64,000 nucleotides of DNA, taken from assembly GCF_014863405.1 (NCBI RefSeq), contig NZ_JACZZA010000009.1, positions 1-64,000 on the forward strand, in the 5' to 3' direction. The stretch comes from Dyella acidiphila (GTDB taxonomy: Bacteria > Pseudomonadota > Gammaproteobacteria > Xanthomonadales > Rhodanobacteraceae). Positions within the stretch are counted from its first letter, which is position 1; each line of letters starts with the position of its first letter. Shown here in pieces: positions 36,294 through 45,900 of this stretch. A model generated the notes under the pieces. That model was given only the letters and a program-made list of their open reading frames with translations, was not told the origin of the DNA and searched no databases. The position numbers and the translations under genes were made by a program.

Positions 36294-37577
36294 GTGACCA
36301 ATCCTTCATCCTCGCCCGCCGCTGCATCCGGTGGCATGGGCTTTTCCGGCTATCAGAAATTCGTGGTGGGCGTGCTGGCATTCCTGCAGTTCACCATCGT
36401 GCTGGATTTCATGCTGCTGGCGCCGCTGGGCGCGATCGTCATTCCGGCGCTGAAGATCACGCCAGGCCAGTTCGGCGACGTGGTTTCGGCGTATGCCTTT
36501 GCGGCCGGCGTATCGGGCATTCTCGCGGCAGGTTTCGCCGATCGCTTCGACCGGAAGAAACTGCTGCTGTTTTTCTACAGCGGCTTCATGCTCGGCACGC
36601 TGTGCTGCGCATTGGCGCATACCTATAACGAGCTGCTGCTGGCACGCATGGTGACCGGCCTGTTTGCCGGCGTGGTGGGCGCCGCCTCGATGGCGATCGT
36701 CACCGATCTGTTCCCGATGGCGATGCGCGGCCGCGTGATGGGCTTTATCCAGTCCGCGTTCGCCGCCAGTACGGTGCTGGGCTTGCCGCTCAGTCTGGCA
36801 CTGTCTAGCCGCTGGAACTGGAACGCGCCGTTTTTCATGATCGTGGTGGTGTGCACGCTGGTTGGCGCAGCCATCTTCAGCCGCCTGCGGCCGGTGAATG
36901 CACACCTGACCCTGCATCCGGATCGCAATCCGGTGCATCACTTGCGACAGACGTTGACCACGCGTTCCTACCTGATCGGCTACATCACCACCGCCATGCT
37001 CACCATGGGCGGTTTTCTGCTGATGCCGTATTCCACCTTGTTCATCGTGCACAACGTGGGCATTCCGGTGGAGCAGTTGTCGCTGGTGTATCTGATTACC
37101 GGCACGGTGTCGGCGATCATGGGGCCGCTGATCGGCCGGGCCAGCGATACCTTCGGCAAGTTCCGCGTGTTTGCCTTTGGCTGTGCGGCGACGATCGTGA
37201 TGGTGCTGGTTTATACGCGCATGTCGCATGTGGGCTTGTGGGTACTGATCGTGATCAGCGCCTTGCTGCAGATCGGTATTTTCTCGCGCATGATTTCATC
37301 TTCGGCCTTGATGTCGGCGTTGCCGAAGCCGGCTGATCGTGGTGCGTATATGTCGATCAGTTCGTCGCTGCAGCAGATGTCGGGCGGGATTGCGGCGATG
37401 CTTGGCGGGCTGGTGGTGAAGGAGGCGGCGGATGGGCGGCTGCTGCACTTCGAGGTGCTGGGCGATGTGCTGGTGTGTACGACGCTGCTGTCGTTTGTGT
37501 TGATGTTTTTTGTCAATCGGCGGGTGTCGGCTGCTGCGGTGCCGGTGTTGCCGGGCAATGCTGGGCAGGAGTCGTGA
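36294..37577 (+). CDS. MFS transporter, probably drug or metabolite efflux
   Basis: The 427-residue product has about twelve hydrophobic segments and the MFS loop motif (AAGFADRFDRKKLLLFFYSGFM) between segments 2 and 3. GTG 36294 is preferred because GGAG lies 6 bases upstream; ATG 36282 is possible, and longer frames run into the promoter. The sequence suggests the drug:H+ antiporter group, but the substrate is unknown. The operator-type palindrome in its promoter suggests repression. Confidence 0.85.
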   Translation: MTNPSSSPAAASGGMGFSGYQKFVVGVLAFLQFTIVLDFMLLAPLGAIVIPALKITPGQFGDVVSAYAFAAGVSGILAAGFADRFDRKKLLLFFYSGFMLGTLCCALAHTYNELLLARMVTGLFAGVVGAASMAIVTDLFPMAMRGRVMGFIQSAFAASTVLGLPLSLALSSRWNWNAPFFMIVVVCTLVGAAIFSRLRPVNAHLTLHPDRNPVHHLRQTLTTRSYLIGYITTAMLTMGGFLLMPYSTLFIVHNVGIPVEQLSLVYLITGTVSAIMGPLIGRASDTFGKFRVFAFGCAATIVMVLVYTRMSHVGLWVLIVISALLQIGIFSRMISSSALMSALPKPADRGAYMSISSSLQQMSGGIAAMLGGLVVKEAADGRLLHFEVLGDVLVCTTLLSFVLMFFVNRRVSAAAVPVLPGNAGQES

Positions 37578-38033
37578 GCGCTGTGCTCGCGTAGGTTGGA
37601 TGTCTGTTCCCTCCTTTGACCTGGCGTGCATGTCGCGTTGATCTGTGCGATTGCCTGCGGCGCTTTCGGCCCCTGCGGGCTCGAGAGAAAGTAACCAAAG
37701 AGAAGGGCACCCCGAGGGAGCGCTTGATGGGCGTCCTGCCCATCAAGTGCGTGAAGGATGGGAGGGGCTTTTCGACAGCACATCCTGTGCTGACGAAAAG
37801 GCATGGGCGTCGTGCCCATGCCCCCTGCGGGGCCTTGTCCTCCCACCCTTCACCGCTCCCTAGGGGCCCCGGGTAGAGCGGCGCGCCATCCTGGCGCGCA
37901 CTCTGTGACGGCGCGTTGCGCCGGTAAAGGCGTGGAGCTCTTCGCATGCGTGATCGAGTGCGCAAGGCACGCTCTGCCCCCTCTCCCCTGCGGGGAGAGG
38001 GGGCACTCTTGCGATGAAGACGATGCGAGGCAT
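37578..38033. repeat. Gene-free region of dispersed hairpin repeats
   Basis: No supported gene lies here. Perfect stems include CTTGATGGGC (37723-37732 with 37738-37747), a 14-bp stem with one mismatch (37768-37800), GCATGGGC (37801-37808 with 37814-37821), GCGCGCCA (37881-37888 with 37892-37899) and a 14-bp GC-rich stem (37975-37988 with 37992-38005). The part near 37680-37720, which can be read as ESNQREGHP, is a stretch I know as a dispersed intergenic element that is often wrongly annotated as a protein in proteobacteria. Confidence 0.65.
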
Positions 38034-38063
38034 GTAGGTTGGGTTAGCGCAGCGTAACCCAAC
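38034..38063 (+). repeat. Solitary REP element
   Basis: This 30-base sequence is identical to both arms of the REPIN near 32.5 kb, in the orientation of its left arm. It starts with GTAG and contains the same GTTGGGTTA/TAACCCAAC hairpin. It lies at the edge of the repeat-rich gap before tilS. Confidence 0.85.
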
Positions 38064-38147
38064 AAAATCCGCACCCACGCCGCACATTTCAATGCTTGCG
38101 CACATGCATTTGCTGCGCTTCCCGGACCAAGTTCGGGATGGTCCAGC

Positions 38148-39452
38148 CTACGTGGCTGCAATCCAGCGCGGACGCGTACCGATCTGACCAAAGATCACCT
38201 CAGCCCGCTCGCTAAGCCAACGATCGCCAACGGCAATCAATGCATCGCCTTCATAAATCAACGGACAATCAGCACGCTGCCACGGCGGAACAGCACCAGC
38301 CTGAAACAACGCACGCAGTTCGCGGGTATATCGATCGCCAGCGGGCTTGATGCGTTCACCGCCGCGGCGTGGACGAACGGTCAGCGTCATTGGCAGCTGC
38401 GCAGCAGGTTCCAATTGGAGCCGGCCGCCCCCTGGCAGCATCAGCGTTTCACCCTGCCAACGCAGATCGCCGGGCCATTCGGCAGTGGCCCGGGGCGCCA
38501 ATGCCCATAGGCGATGTTTCCACACGTGCACTTCAGCACCGGGCCACTGGATGCAGGGCAGTTGGCCATCCTGCGCGACGCATTGGCGTTCGATCTGCTG
38601 GCGTTGCGCGGTGGTCGGCGCGGTCAGTCCCTGGGTGTGCAGCCAATGGGCGAGCAGAGGTTCGCGCAAGGCGGCGGGGAGGGCGAGCCAGCTGCGTGCG
38701 TCGAGGCTGTTGCTGCTGTCGTCGCGCAAGGTTTCGTAGGCGGCGAGCCAATCCTGCTGCAAGGTATCGGCCGCCTTGCGGCAGAGCATCGCGCTATGCG
38801 CGATGGAGATGGCCGCTTGCGGCCAGTGCGATTGCAGGCGCGGCATGATCTCGTGCCGCAGCTGGTTGCGCGCCAGCTGGCGATCGTCGTTGGAGGGATC
38901 GTGGATGCACGGCAGTGCGTGCGCGGTCACGTAGTCGCGCAGCACCTGTCGGGGCAGTGCGAGTAAGGGGCGCCAGACGATGCCGTGGCCGAGCGGACGT
39001 TCGGTGCGCATGCCGCCCAGGCCTTCCGGCCCCGCGCCGCGCAGCAATTTCATCAGCACGGTTTCTGCCTGGTCGTCCTGGTGATGGCCGAAGATCAGCC
39101 GTTCGCCAGTATGTAGATGCGCGGCGAAGGCGCCGTAGCGTGCGTGTCGTGCGGCGGCTTCCAGGCCGATGCCGGCTGCGCGGTCGACTTTCACAGTGTG
39201 CACGTCGCAGGGAAGCCCCAGCGTGGCGCAGAAGGCGCGGCAATGCGCAGCCCAGCGTGCGCTGTCTGCATGCAGGCCGTGATCGATATGCATGGCGCGC
39301 AGGCCGCGTGCCTGCGCCGCCGGCAATTGGGCGAGGGCGTGCAGCAGGGCGGTGGAGTCGGGGCCGCCGCTGTAGGCGACGCAGAGTGTTCCGTGCGGCT
39401 GGGTGTACAGGGCTTGCCGCAAGGTATCGAGCAAGGCGGCGTGGTCAGTCAC
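38148..39452 (-). CDS. tilS: tRNA(Ile)-lysidine synthase
   Basis: TilS modifies C34 of tRNA-Ile(CAU) to lysidine with ATP, which changes its decoding from Met to Ile and is essential. The 434-residue product from GTG 39452 has the PP-loop SGGPDS at residues 28-33, the HIDHGLHADS and FGHHQDDQAETVLMKLLRG motifs, and the C-terminal domain (PRRGGERIKPAG). The start overlaps the stop of the NYN gene by eight bases. Confidence 0.95.
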   Translation of the reverse strand: MTDHAALLDTLRQALYTQPHGTLCVAYSGGPDSTALLHALAQLPAAQARGLRAMHIDHGLHADSARWAAHCRAFCATLGLPCDVHTVKVDRAAGIGLEAAARHARYGAFAAHLHTGERLIFGHHQDDQAETVLMKLLRGAGPEGLGGMRTERPLGHGIVWRPLLALPRQVLRDYVTAHALPCIHDPSNDDRQLARNQLRHEIMPRLQSHWPQAAISIAHSAMLCRKAADTLQQDWLAAYETLRDDSSNSLDARSWLALPAALREPLLAHWLHTQGLTAPTTAQRQQIERQCVAQDGQLPCIQWPGAEVHVWKHRLWALAPRATAEWPGDLRWQGETLMLPGGGRLQLEPAAQLPMTLTVRPRRGGERIKPAGDRYTRELRALFQAGAVPPWQRADCPLIYEGDALIAVGDRWLSERAEVIFGQIGTRPRWIAAT

Positions 39453-40203
39453 GTGCTGCCGGCTTCCTCTTGTTGCGCACGTAGATTGCCCTGGGCCGGC
39501 CATCGCCGGGGCTGCGCCGGTCCAGTTCGAACAGCTTGATCGCGTCGATCAGTTCGCTCAGCTTGGCATAGCCGTAGCTGCGCGAGTCGAAGTCCGGCCG
39601 CTGCTTGGTGATGATGGAGCCGACGCCGCCCAGGCCGGCCCAGCCTTCGTCGTCGTCATCGGACGAGGATTCGATGGCATTGCGCAGCAAGTTGATCAGG
39701 CCGCTGTCCTGTTTCAGCTGCGCAGTGGTACGCGGTTTCAACGGCTGTTCTTCGTCGAGTTTGGTGACGAGGTTTTCGGTGTAGATGAATTTGTCGCAGG
39801 CGGCGACGAAGGGCTCGGGCGTCTTGCGTTCGCCCAGGCCGTAGACGATCAGTCCGGATTCGCGGATGCGTGCGGCCAGGCGGGTGAAGTCGCTGTCGCT
39901 GGAGACGATGCAGAAGCCATCGAAGCGGCCCGAATAAAGCAGATCCATCGCGTCGATGATCATGGCCGAATCGGTGGCGTTCTTGCCGCTGGTATAGCCG
40001 AATTGCTGGATCGGCTGGATCGACTGCATCAGCAGCTGGTCTTTCCAGCCTTTCAGATGGTTGCTGGTCCAGTCGCCATAGGCGCGCTTGACGTGCGCGG
40101 TGCCGTACTTGGCTACTTCGGCGAGCAGGCCGTCGGCGATGCCGGGTTGTGCATTGTCCGCATCGATCAGCACGGCGAGCTTGGTGGCATGGTTGTTGGC
40201 CAT
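39445..40203 (-). CDS. NYN domain protein with C-terminal OST-HTH
   Basis: The 252-residue protein has an N-terminal NYN (PIN-like) domain with acidic residues in VLIDADNAQ (D14, D16), GKNATDSAMIIDAMDLL and IVSSDSDFTRLA, a likely metal-dependent RNase centre. The last 60 residues (RPDFDSRSYGYAKLSELIDAI) fit an OST-HTH/LOTUS RNA-binding domain. A short acidic linker (SSSDDDDE) joins them. Its targets are unknown; coupling to tilS by overlap hints at RNA metabolism. Confidence 0.88.
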   Translation of the reverse strand: MANNHATKLAVLIDADNAQPGIADGLLAEVAKYGTAHVKRAYGDWTSNHLKGWKDQLLMQSIQPIQQFGYTSGKNATDSAMIIDAMDLLYSGRFDGFCIVSSDSDFTRLAARIRESGLIVYGLGERKTPEPFVAACDKFIYTENLVTKLDEEQPLKPRTTAQLKQDSGLINLLRNAIESSSDDDDEGWAGLGGVGSIITKQRPDFDSRSYGYAKLSELIDAIKLFELDRRSPGDGRPRAIYVRNKRKPAARD

Positions 40204-40254
40204 GGATGCGGCTCCCGGTGAGGTTGGCTGGATGGTATCGCTAATCGGCGCTAT

Positions 40255-41793
40255 TTAGTGTGCGGCCTCGAAGACCTGCAGGCGGCGTTCCAGTTCCCAT
40301 TGCGCGCTGGCCTTGGCGCTGTGTTCGAGCAGCTGGCGGCAGGCGGCAGTGAGGTGATCGCTGCCCGGCAACGGGTCCCGGCATGCGGCCGATGCCCACA
40401 GGCTGTCGCCGGGCAGGAAGCTGTAGCTGAGGCTGTTGCGTGCCATCTGCTTGAGCGTGGGATAGTCGAGCGCGAAATCTTCCGCGGCACGCACGTATTC
40501 GTGCGTGAGGTCGATGCGCGACACACCTTCGTCGTCGGTGGACAGCGCTACCGGCACGTGGTGCTTGAGGTACATCGGCAGGGGATGATCGGCTTTCTGG
40601 ATGCCGAGGATCACGTCGTTGCTGGTGAGGTTGATTTCCACCAGCACGTGGCGCGCAGCCAGTTCGTCCAGCAGTGCTTCGGGACGATCCTCATACATCA
40701 CGTCCACGCCGTGCCCGATGCGCTCGGCATGGCCGATGTCCACCGCCTCGCGGATGTGGAAACGCAGCCCATCCGGCGGCACCAGGCCTGGCGCCAGTTC
40801 GCCGGCGTGCAGGCTGATATGCACCTTGGGATAGTGCTGGTGCAGGTAATCGAGCATGTGCATCTGCAGGCTGTAGTCGCGCATGGACAGATAGCCGTCT
40901 TCGGGCATCACGAAATTGATGCCGACCCAGCGTGCATCGACCGAGGCCAGTTCGAAGCCAAGCAAGGTCTGCGCGAAGACGCGTTCGGGCGCCGCGCCGC
41001 GCAATACCTGGTACAGGAAGCGGATCTGCACCTTGCACGCAGCATCGGCCTGCGCGCTATCGCAATGCTGCTGGCGCTTGCGCTCGGCCAGGGCGCTGGT
41101 GAGCAACTGTTCGTCGGCGGCGATTTCGTCTTTCAATCCGTGCGCCAGCAATTGCCGGCGCAAAGCATCGAAATCGTTTTGCCAGCCCAGCGTGCGCGCG
41201 AGTTCTGCTGCATGCGCAAAGGGCGGCGTCACCATCAGTTCCAGGTATTGCTCGTTCTGTGTACTGGCGCGCGCACTGACTTCGTTGAGCCAGTCGCCCA
41301 TGTGCTGCTGCGGGCTGATGTTGTCGAAGCGGCCAAAGGTGTCGAAGAACTGGTCGTGGCCGGAGCGCCCCGCCGAAGGCACGAAGCTGCGCATGGAAAA
41401 CGCATCGACCAGTGCATCGTAAAAATGCTGGTCTTTGAGCGCATCTGCCGCGGGACGTTGTCCCGCACCGCAGTTCGGTGCGCTGGCTGCGTGCTTTTCC
41501 AGCAAGCTGGAGGTGGCGATGTCTACGCACAGTCCGTCGGCGGCAGCCTGCGCAATCCACGATTCGGCATATACCGCGCCGCTGAGATGGTTATGCAGGT
41601 CGCCGCCCTTGGGCATGCCGGCCAGGAACGCGTGCAGTGCAAGCGGCCCTTGCTGGCGCGCGGCTTCGAAGGCCTGCGCGGTGCGCACTTCGGCGGAGCC
41701 GGCCTGCACTGCGGCGGCCTGGGCCGCCGCGTGCGTGGCACAAACCAGGGCCGCGCCGGCGAGGGCGCGACGCAAAAGGGAGCGAGCCTGCAT
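40255..41793 (-). CDS. Exported adenosine deaminase-like protein
   Basis: Adenosine deaminases convert adenosine to inosine. The 512-residue product has the metal and catalytic motifs: DLHNHLSGA, SLHAGE, GHGVDV and STDDEG. The first about 25 residues (RRALAGAALVCATHAAAQA) form a signal peptide, so it acts outside the cytoplasm. It is much longer than the cytoplasmic enzyme (about 330 residues), with an insert between residues 100 and 270 as in the secreted ADGF group. Substrate is not proven. Confidence 0.87.
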   Translation of the reverse strand: MQARSLLRRALAGAALVCATHAAAQAAAVQAGSAEVRTAQAFEAARQQGPLALHAFLAGMPKGGDLHNHLSGAVYAESWIAQAAADGLCVDIATSSLLEKHAASAPNCGAGQRPAADALKDQHFYDALVDAFSMRSFVPSAGRSGHDQFFDTFGRFDNISPQQHMGDWLNEVSARASTQNEQYLELMVTPPFAHAAELARTLGWQNDFDALRRQLLAHGLKDEIAADEQLLTSALAERKRQQHCDSAQADAACKVQIRFLYQVLRGAAPERVFAQTLLGFELASVDARWVGINFVMPEDGYLSMRDYSLQMHMLDYLHQHYPKVHISLHAGELAPGLVPPDGLRFHIREAVDIGHAERIGHGVDVMYEDRPEALLDELAARHVLVEINLTSNDVILGIQKADHPLPMYLKHHVPVALSTDDEGVSRIDLTHEYVRAAEDFALDYPTLKQMARNSLSYSFLPGDSLWASAACRDPLPGSDHLTAACRQLLEHSAKASAQWELERRLQVFEAAH

Positions 41794-41853
41794 GGAAGAA
41801 CCGCGTCAGTGAGATGTCGGGCGATTCTTCAGCAAAACGTGGAATGCCGCCAG

Positions 41854-42810
41854 TTATTCGTGGAAGGCGCCGTAGCCGCGCAGGCGGCGATAGCGCAGTT
41901 CCAGCAACTCGTTGGCGGGGACGGCTTGGAGCTTGTCCAGCTCGTTGAGCAGCACGGCCTTCAGGCGCACCGCCATCGCATGCGGATTGCGATGCGCGCC
42001 GCCCAGCGGCTCGCGCACCACCTTGTCGATCAGGCCCAGCTCCAGCAGGCGCGGGGCGGTCATGCCCAGCGCTTCGGCGGCATCCTTGGTTTTCTCGCCG
42101 CTCTTCCACAGGATCGAGGCGCAGCCCTCGGGCGTGATCACCGAGTAAGTGGAGTACTGCAGCATCACCGTGCGGTCGCCCACGCCGATCGCCAGTGCGC
42201 CGCCGGAGCCGCCTTCGCCGATCACGGTGCAGATGATCGGGGTTTTCAGTTCGGCCATTTCCAGCAGGTTGCGCGCAATGGCTTCGCTCTGGCCGCGTTC
42301 TTCCGCGCCGACGCCCGGGTAGGCACCCATGGTGTCGATGAAGGTGAACAGCGGCAGCTTGAAACGTTCGGCCATCTTCATCAGCCGCAGCGCCTTGCGA
42401 TAACCCTCCGGGCGCGGCATGCCGAAGTTGCGCTTGAGCTTGCCCTTGGTATCGCGCGCCTTCTGGTGGCCGATGATCATCACCGGCCGCCCGTTGATGC
42501 GGCCCAGGCCGCCGACAATGGCGCCGTCATCGGCAAACGCGCGGTCGCCGGCCAGCTCGTGGAACTCCTCGCAGATCACGCTGATGTAGTCGAGCGTGTA
42601 CGGGCGCGCCGGGTGGCGCGACAGCTGGGTGGTCTGCCAGGAATCCAGGTTGCGGAAGATGTCGGCGGTCTTGATCTTGAGCTTTTCGCGCAAGCGCCGG
42701 ATCTCGTCGTCGATGTTGACCGACTGCCCGCTGCTCGCAAAGCGCAGCTCCTCGATCTTGGCTTCCAGATCGGCAATCGGCTGTTCGAAGTCGAGGAAAT
42801 TGGGGTTCAT
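41854..42810 (-). CDS. accA: Acetyl-CoA carboxylase carboxyltransferase subunit alpha
   Basis: AccA with AccD transfers the carboxyl group from biotin to acetyl-CoA, the first step of fatty acid synthesis. The 318-residue product begins [22 protein letters not shown] and has [31 protein letters not shown] across the middle, [21 protein letters not shown] and [17 protein letters not shown], the oxyanion-hole region. It lies downstream of dnaE, as in other gammaproteobacteria. Confidence 0.97.
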   Translation of the reverse strand: MNPNFLDFEQPIADLEAKIEELRFASSGQSVNIDDEIRRLREKLKIKTADIFRNLDSWQTTQLSRHPARPYTLDYISVICEEFHELAGDRAFADDGAIVGGLGRINGRPVMIIGHQKARDTKGKLKRNFGMPRPEGYRKALRLMKMAERFKLPLFTFIDTMGAYPGVGAEERGQSEAIARNLLEMAELKTPIICTVIGEGGSGGALAIGVGDRTVMLQYSTYSVITPEGCASILWKSGEKTKDAAEALGMTAPRLLELGLIDKVVREPLGGAHRNPHAMAVRLKAVLLNELDKLQAVPANELLELRYRRLRGYGAFHE

Positions 42811-42905
42811 TCCGGTCTTGGGATGGCACAGAAGCGGGGCAGTATACCGGGGGCGCTAAAAACGCGGAAACGGGGCCGTATGGGTGCTGTCGGGAGGGCC
42901 TGGGG

Positions 42906-45900
42906 CTAGTCGCCGCCCCCTGTTTTCACCAGCCTGACCCCCGCGGCGATCACACCGGGCATGCCGCGCACGGTCCGCAACAGCTCCGGAATGGCGTTGA
43001 CATGCCATTCCTCGCCCAGCTCGAAATCGGCCTGCGCCTTGGCATTGTGATAACCGCTGAGGATGACACTGGCGCGACCGCCGCGATGCCCGGCCAGCGC
43101 CTGGCGGAATTGCGGGATGAAGTCGGCGCCGATGCCGTTCACCTTCACGCGCAGCAGGCGCGCGTAGCGGCGGCAGGCGTCGGCCAGGGTGTAGGCGCTG
43201 CGGGCGCGTACCTGGAAGCCGCCGCCGGAGAATTCGTCGATGCGCAGGCCGCCTTCCACCACCAGCATTTCGTCGCGCGTGAGCAGCGGCGCCACCTGCT
43301 GGTACAGCTCGCCGAAGAAGCTCACCTCGATGATGCCGCTGCCGTCTTCCAGGCGCACGAAGGCGTCGCTGTCGCCGCGCTTGCGCACGGCGGTGACCAT
43401 GCCGGCGACGGTCCAGGGCGTATCGGGGCCGCGGCGGAAGCGGTTGCCGTCGTCGCCGTCGTTCTTGCGCGGGCGCGGCGGCTGGTAACGGTCGGCGATC
43501 TCACCCAGCGGGCACGTGGCGAGCTGGGCCAGTTCCTCGCGCCAGGGGTCGGTGGGGTGGCCGGAGAGGTAATGGCCGAGCGTCTCGCGCTCGCCCTGCA
43601 GCTTCTGCTCCAGCGGCCACTCCGGCGCGGTGGGCAGCTCGACCTGCACGACCGGGGCGACCGCCCCCATCATGGCGCCGAACATGTCGTTCTGGCCGGA
43701 CTGGCGATCGCGCAGATGCTGCTCGGCTGCCTTCATCGCCCCCGGCAGCTGCAGCATCAGGCTGGCGCGGTTGGGCGCCAGCGCATCCAGCGCGCCGGAC
43801 AGGATCAAGGCCTCCAGCACGCGGCGGTTGAGCTTGGTGCTGTCGACGCGGCGGCAGAAGTCGGCCAGGTCCTTGTAGGCGCCGCCGTTGCGGCGTTCGT
43901 CGGCGATCGCCTCGCAGGCACCCTGGCCCACGCCCTTGATCGCGCCCAGGCCGTAGCGGATTACCCGGGGCTCTACCGCGACGAACATGAATTCCGACGC
44001 GTTCACGTCGGGCGCCAGCACGGTCAGGCCGATCGCGCGCGATTCGTCGAGGAAGGTCACCGCCTTGTCGGTGTTGTCCATGTCCGACGAGATCGTCGCG
44101 GCCATGAATTCGGCGGGGTAGTGGGCCTTCAGCCAGGCGGTCTGATAGGAGACCAGCGCATACGCGGCGGCGTGCGACTTGTTGAAGCCGTAGCCGGCGA
44201 ATTTTTCCATCAGGTCGAAGATGGAGTCGGCTTTTTCTCCGCTCAGTCCATCCTTGGCGGCGCCTTCGCGGAACTTGGCGCGCTCCTTGGCCATTTCCTC
44301 GAGTTTCTTCTTGCCCATCGCGCGGCGCAGCAGGTCGGCGCCGCCGAGCGAGTAGCCGCCGACGATCTGCGCCATCTGCATCACCTGCTCCTGGTAGACC
44401 ATGATGCCGTAGGTCTCTTTCAGGATCGGCTCGACGCGCGGGTCGGGATATTCCACTTCCTCGCGCCCGTGCTTGCGCGCGACGAAGCTGGGGATCAGGT
44501 CCATCGGGCCGGGACGGTACAACGCCACCAGCGCGATGATGTCCTCGAAGCGGTCGGGCTTGGCGTCCTTCAGCATGCGCTGCATGCCGGAGGATTCGAG
44601 CTGGAACACGGCCACGGTCTGGGCGCGCTTGAGCAGCTCGTAGGATTCTTTGTCGTCCAGCGGTAGCGCGGCGATATCCAGCAGCGCTTCGTCGGTCTGG
44701 GCGCGACGTTCGTTGATCGCTTTCACCGCCCAGTCGATGATGGTGAGCGTGCGCAGGCCGAGGAAGTCGAACTTCACCAGGCCGACCGCTTCCACGTCGT
44801 CCTTGTCGTACTGCGTCACCACGCCGGCGCCGCCCGGTTCGCAGTACAGCGGGGCGAATTCGGTCAGCGGCTTGGGCCCGATCACCACGCCGCCGGCGTG
44901 TTTGCCGGCGTTGCGGGTCAGGCTTTCCAGCTTCAGCGCGAGGTCGATCAGCGTGCGTGCTTCTTCGTCCTGCGCGTAGAGATCGCAGAACTCCTTGACC
45001 ACGCGATCGGGTTCTTTCTGCGCCTTCTCCGAACGGCCGAGCGCGCAGGACAAGGTGAGATCGAGCGGGCGCGGCGGAATCAGCTTGGCGATGCGGTCGA
45101 CCGCGTTGTAGCCCATGCCCAGCACGCGACCGGAATCGCGCAGCACCGCCTTCGCCGCCATCGAACCATAGGTGATGATCTGGCTGACGTGATCGCGGCC
45201 GTATTTGCGCGCGACGTAGTCGATCACCTCGTCGCGGCGATCCATGCAGAAGTCGATGTCGAAGTCGGGCATCGACACACGTTCGGGATTGAGGAAGCGC
45301 TCGAACAGCAGGTTGAACTGCAGCGGATCCAGATCGGTGATCTTCAGCACCCAGGCTACCAGCGAGCCTGCGCCCGAGCCGCGGCCCGGACCCACCGGGA
45401 TGCCGTTCTGCTTACCCCAGTTGATGAAGTCCGCCACGATCAGGAAGTAGCCGGGGAAGCCCATCTTGACGATCACGTCCAGCTCGCGTTCCAGGCGTGC
45501 TTCGTAATCGGCCAGCGTGTAGCCCTCGGCCAGCGGCGCACCGGCAAGGCGCTCCTTCAGGCCGTCGCGGGCAAGCTCGCGGATGTAGCTGGCCAGGTCA
45601 TGGCCGTCGGGCACCGGGAAATTCGGCAGGTAATAGGTGCCGAAGTTCAGTTCCAGATTGCAGCGCTTGGCCAGTTCGACGGTGTTTTCCAGCGCTTCGG
45701 GAATATCCGCGAAGAGCGTGGCCATGTCTTCCGGCGTCTTCAGGTATTGCTGTTCGCTGTAGTCGCGCGGGCGCTTGGGATCGGCCAGCACGCGGCCTTG
45801 ATGAATGCACACGCGTGCTTCATGTGCCTCGAAGTCTTCCTGCTTGAGGAAGCGCATGTCGTTGCTGGCAATGACCGGCAGATCCAGTTCGGTGGCCAGC

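Noticed and set aside
37616-37876. Short open frames in the repeat region that could be called hypothetical proteins
   Set aside because: They cross several perfect hairpins and lack ribosome binding sites. The ESNQREGHP stretch is a dispersed repeat, not a protein.
40258-42909. An 883-codon open frame on the plus strand
   Set aside because: It spans the antisense of the adenosine deaminase gene and accA, and has no recognisable domain.
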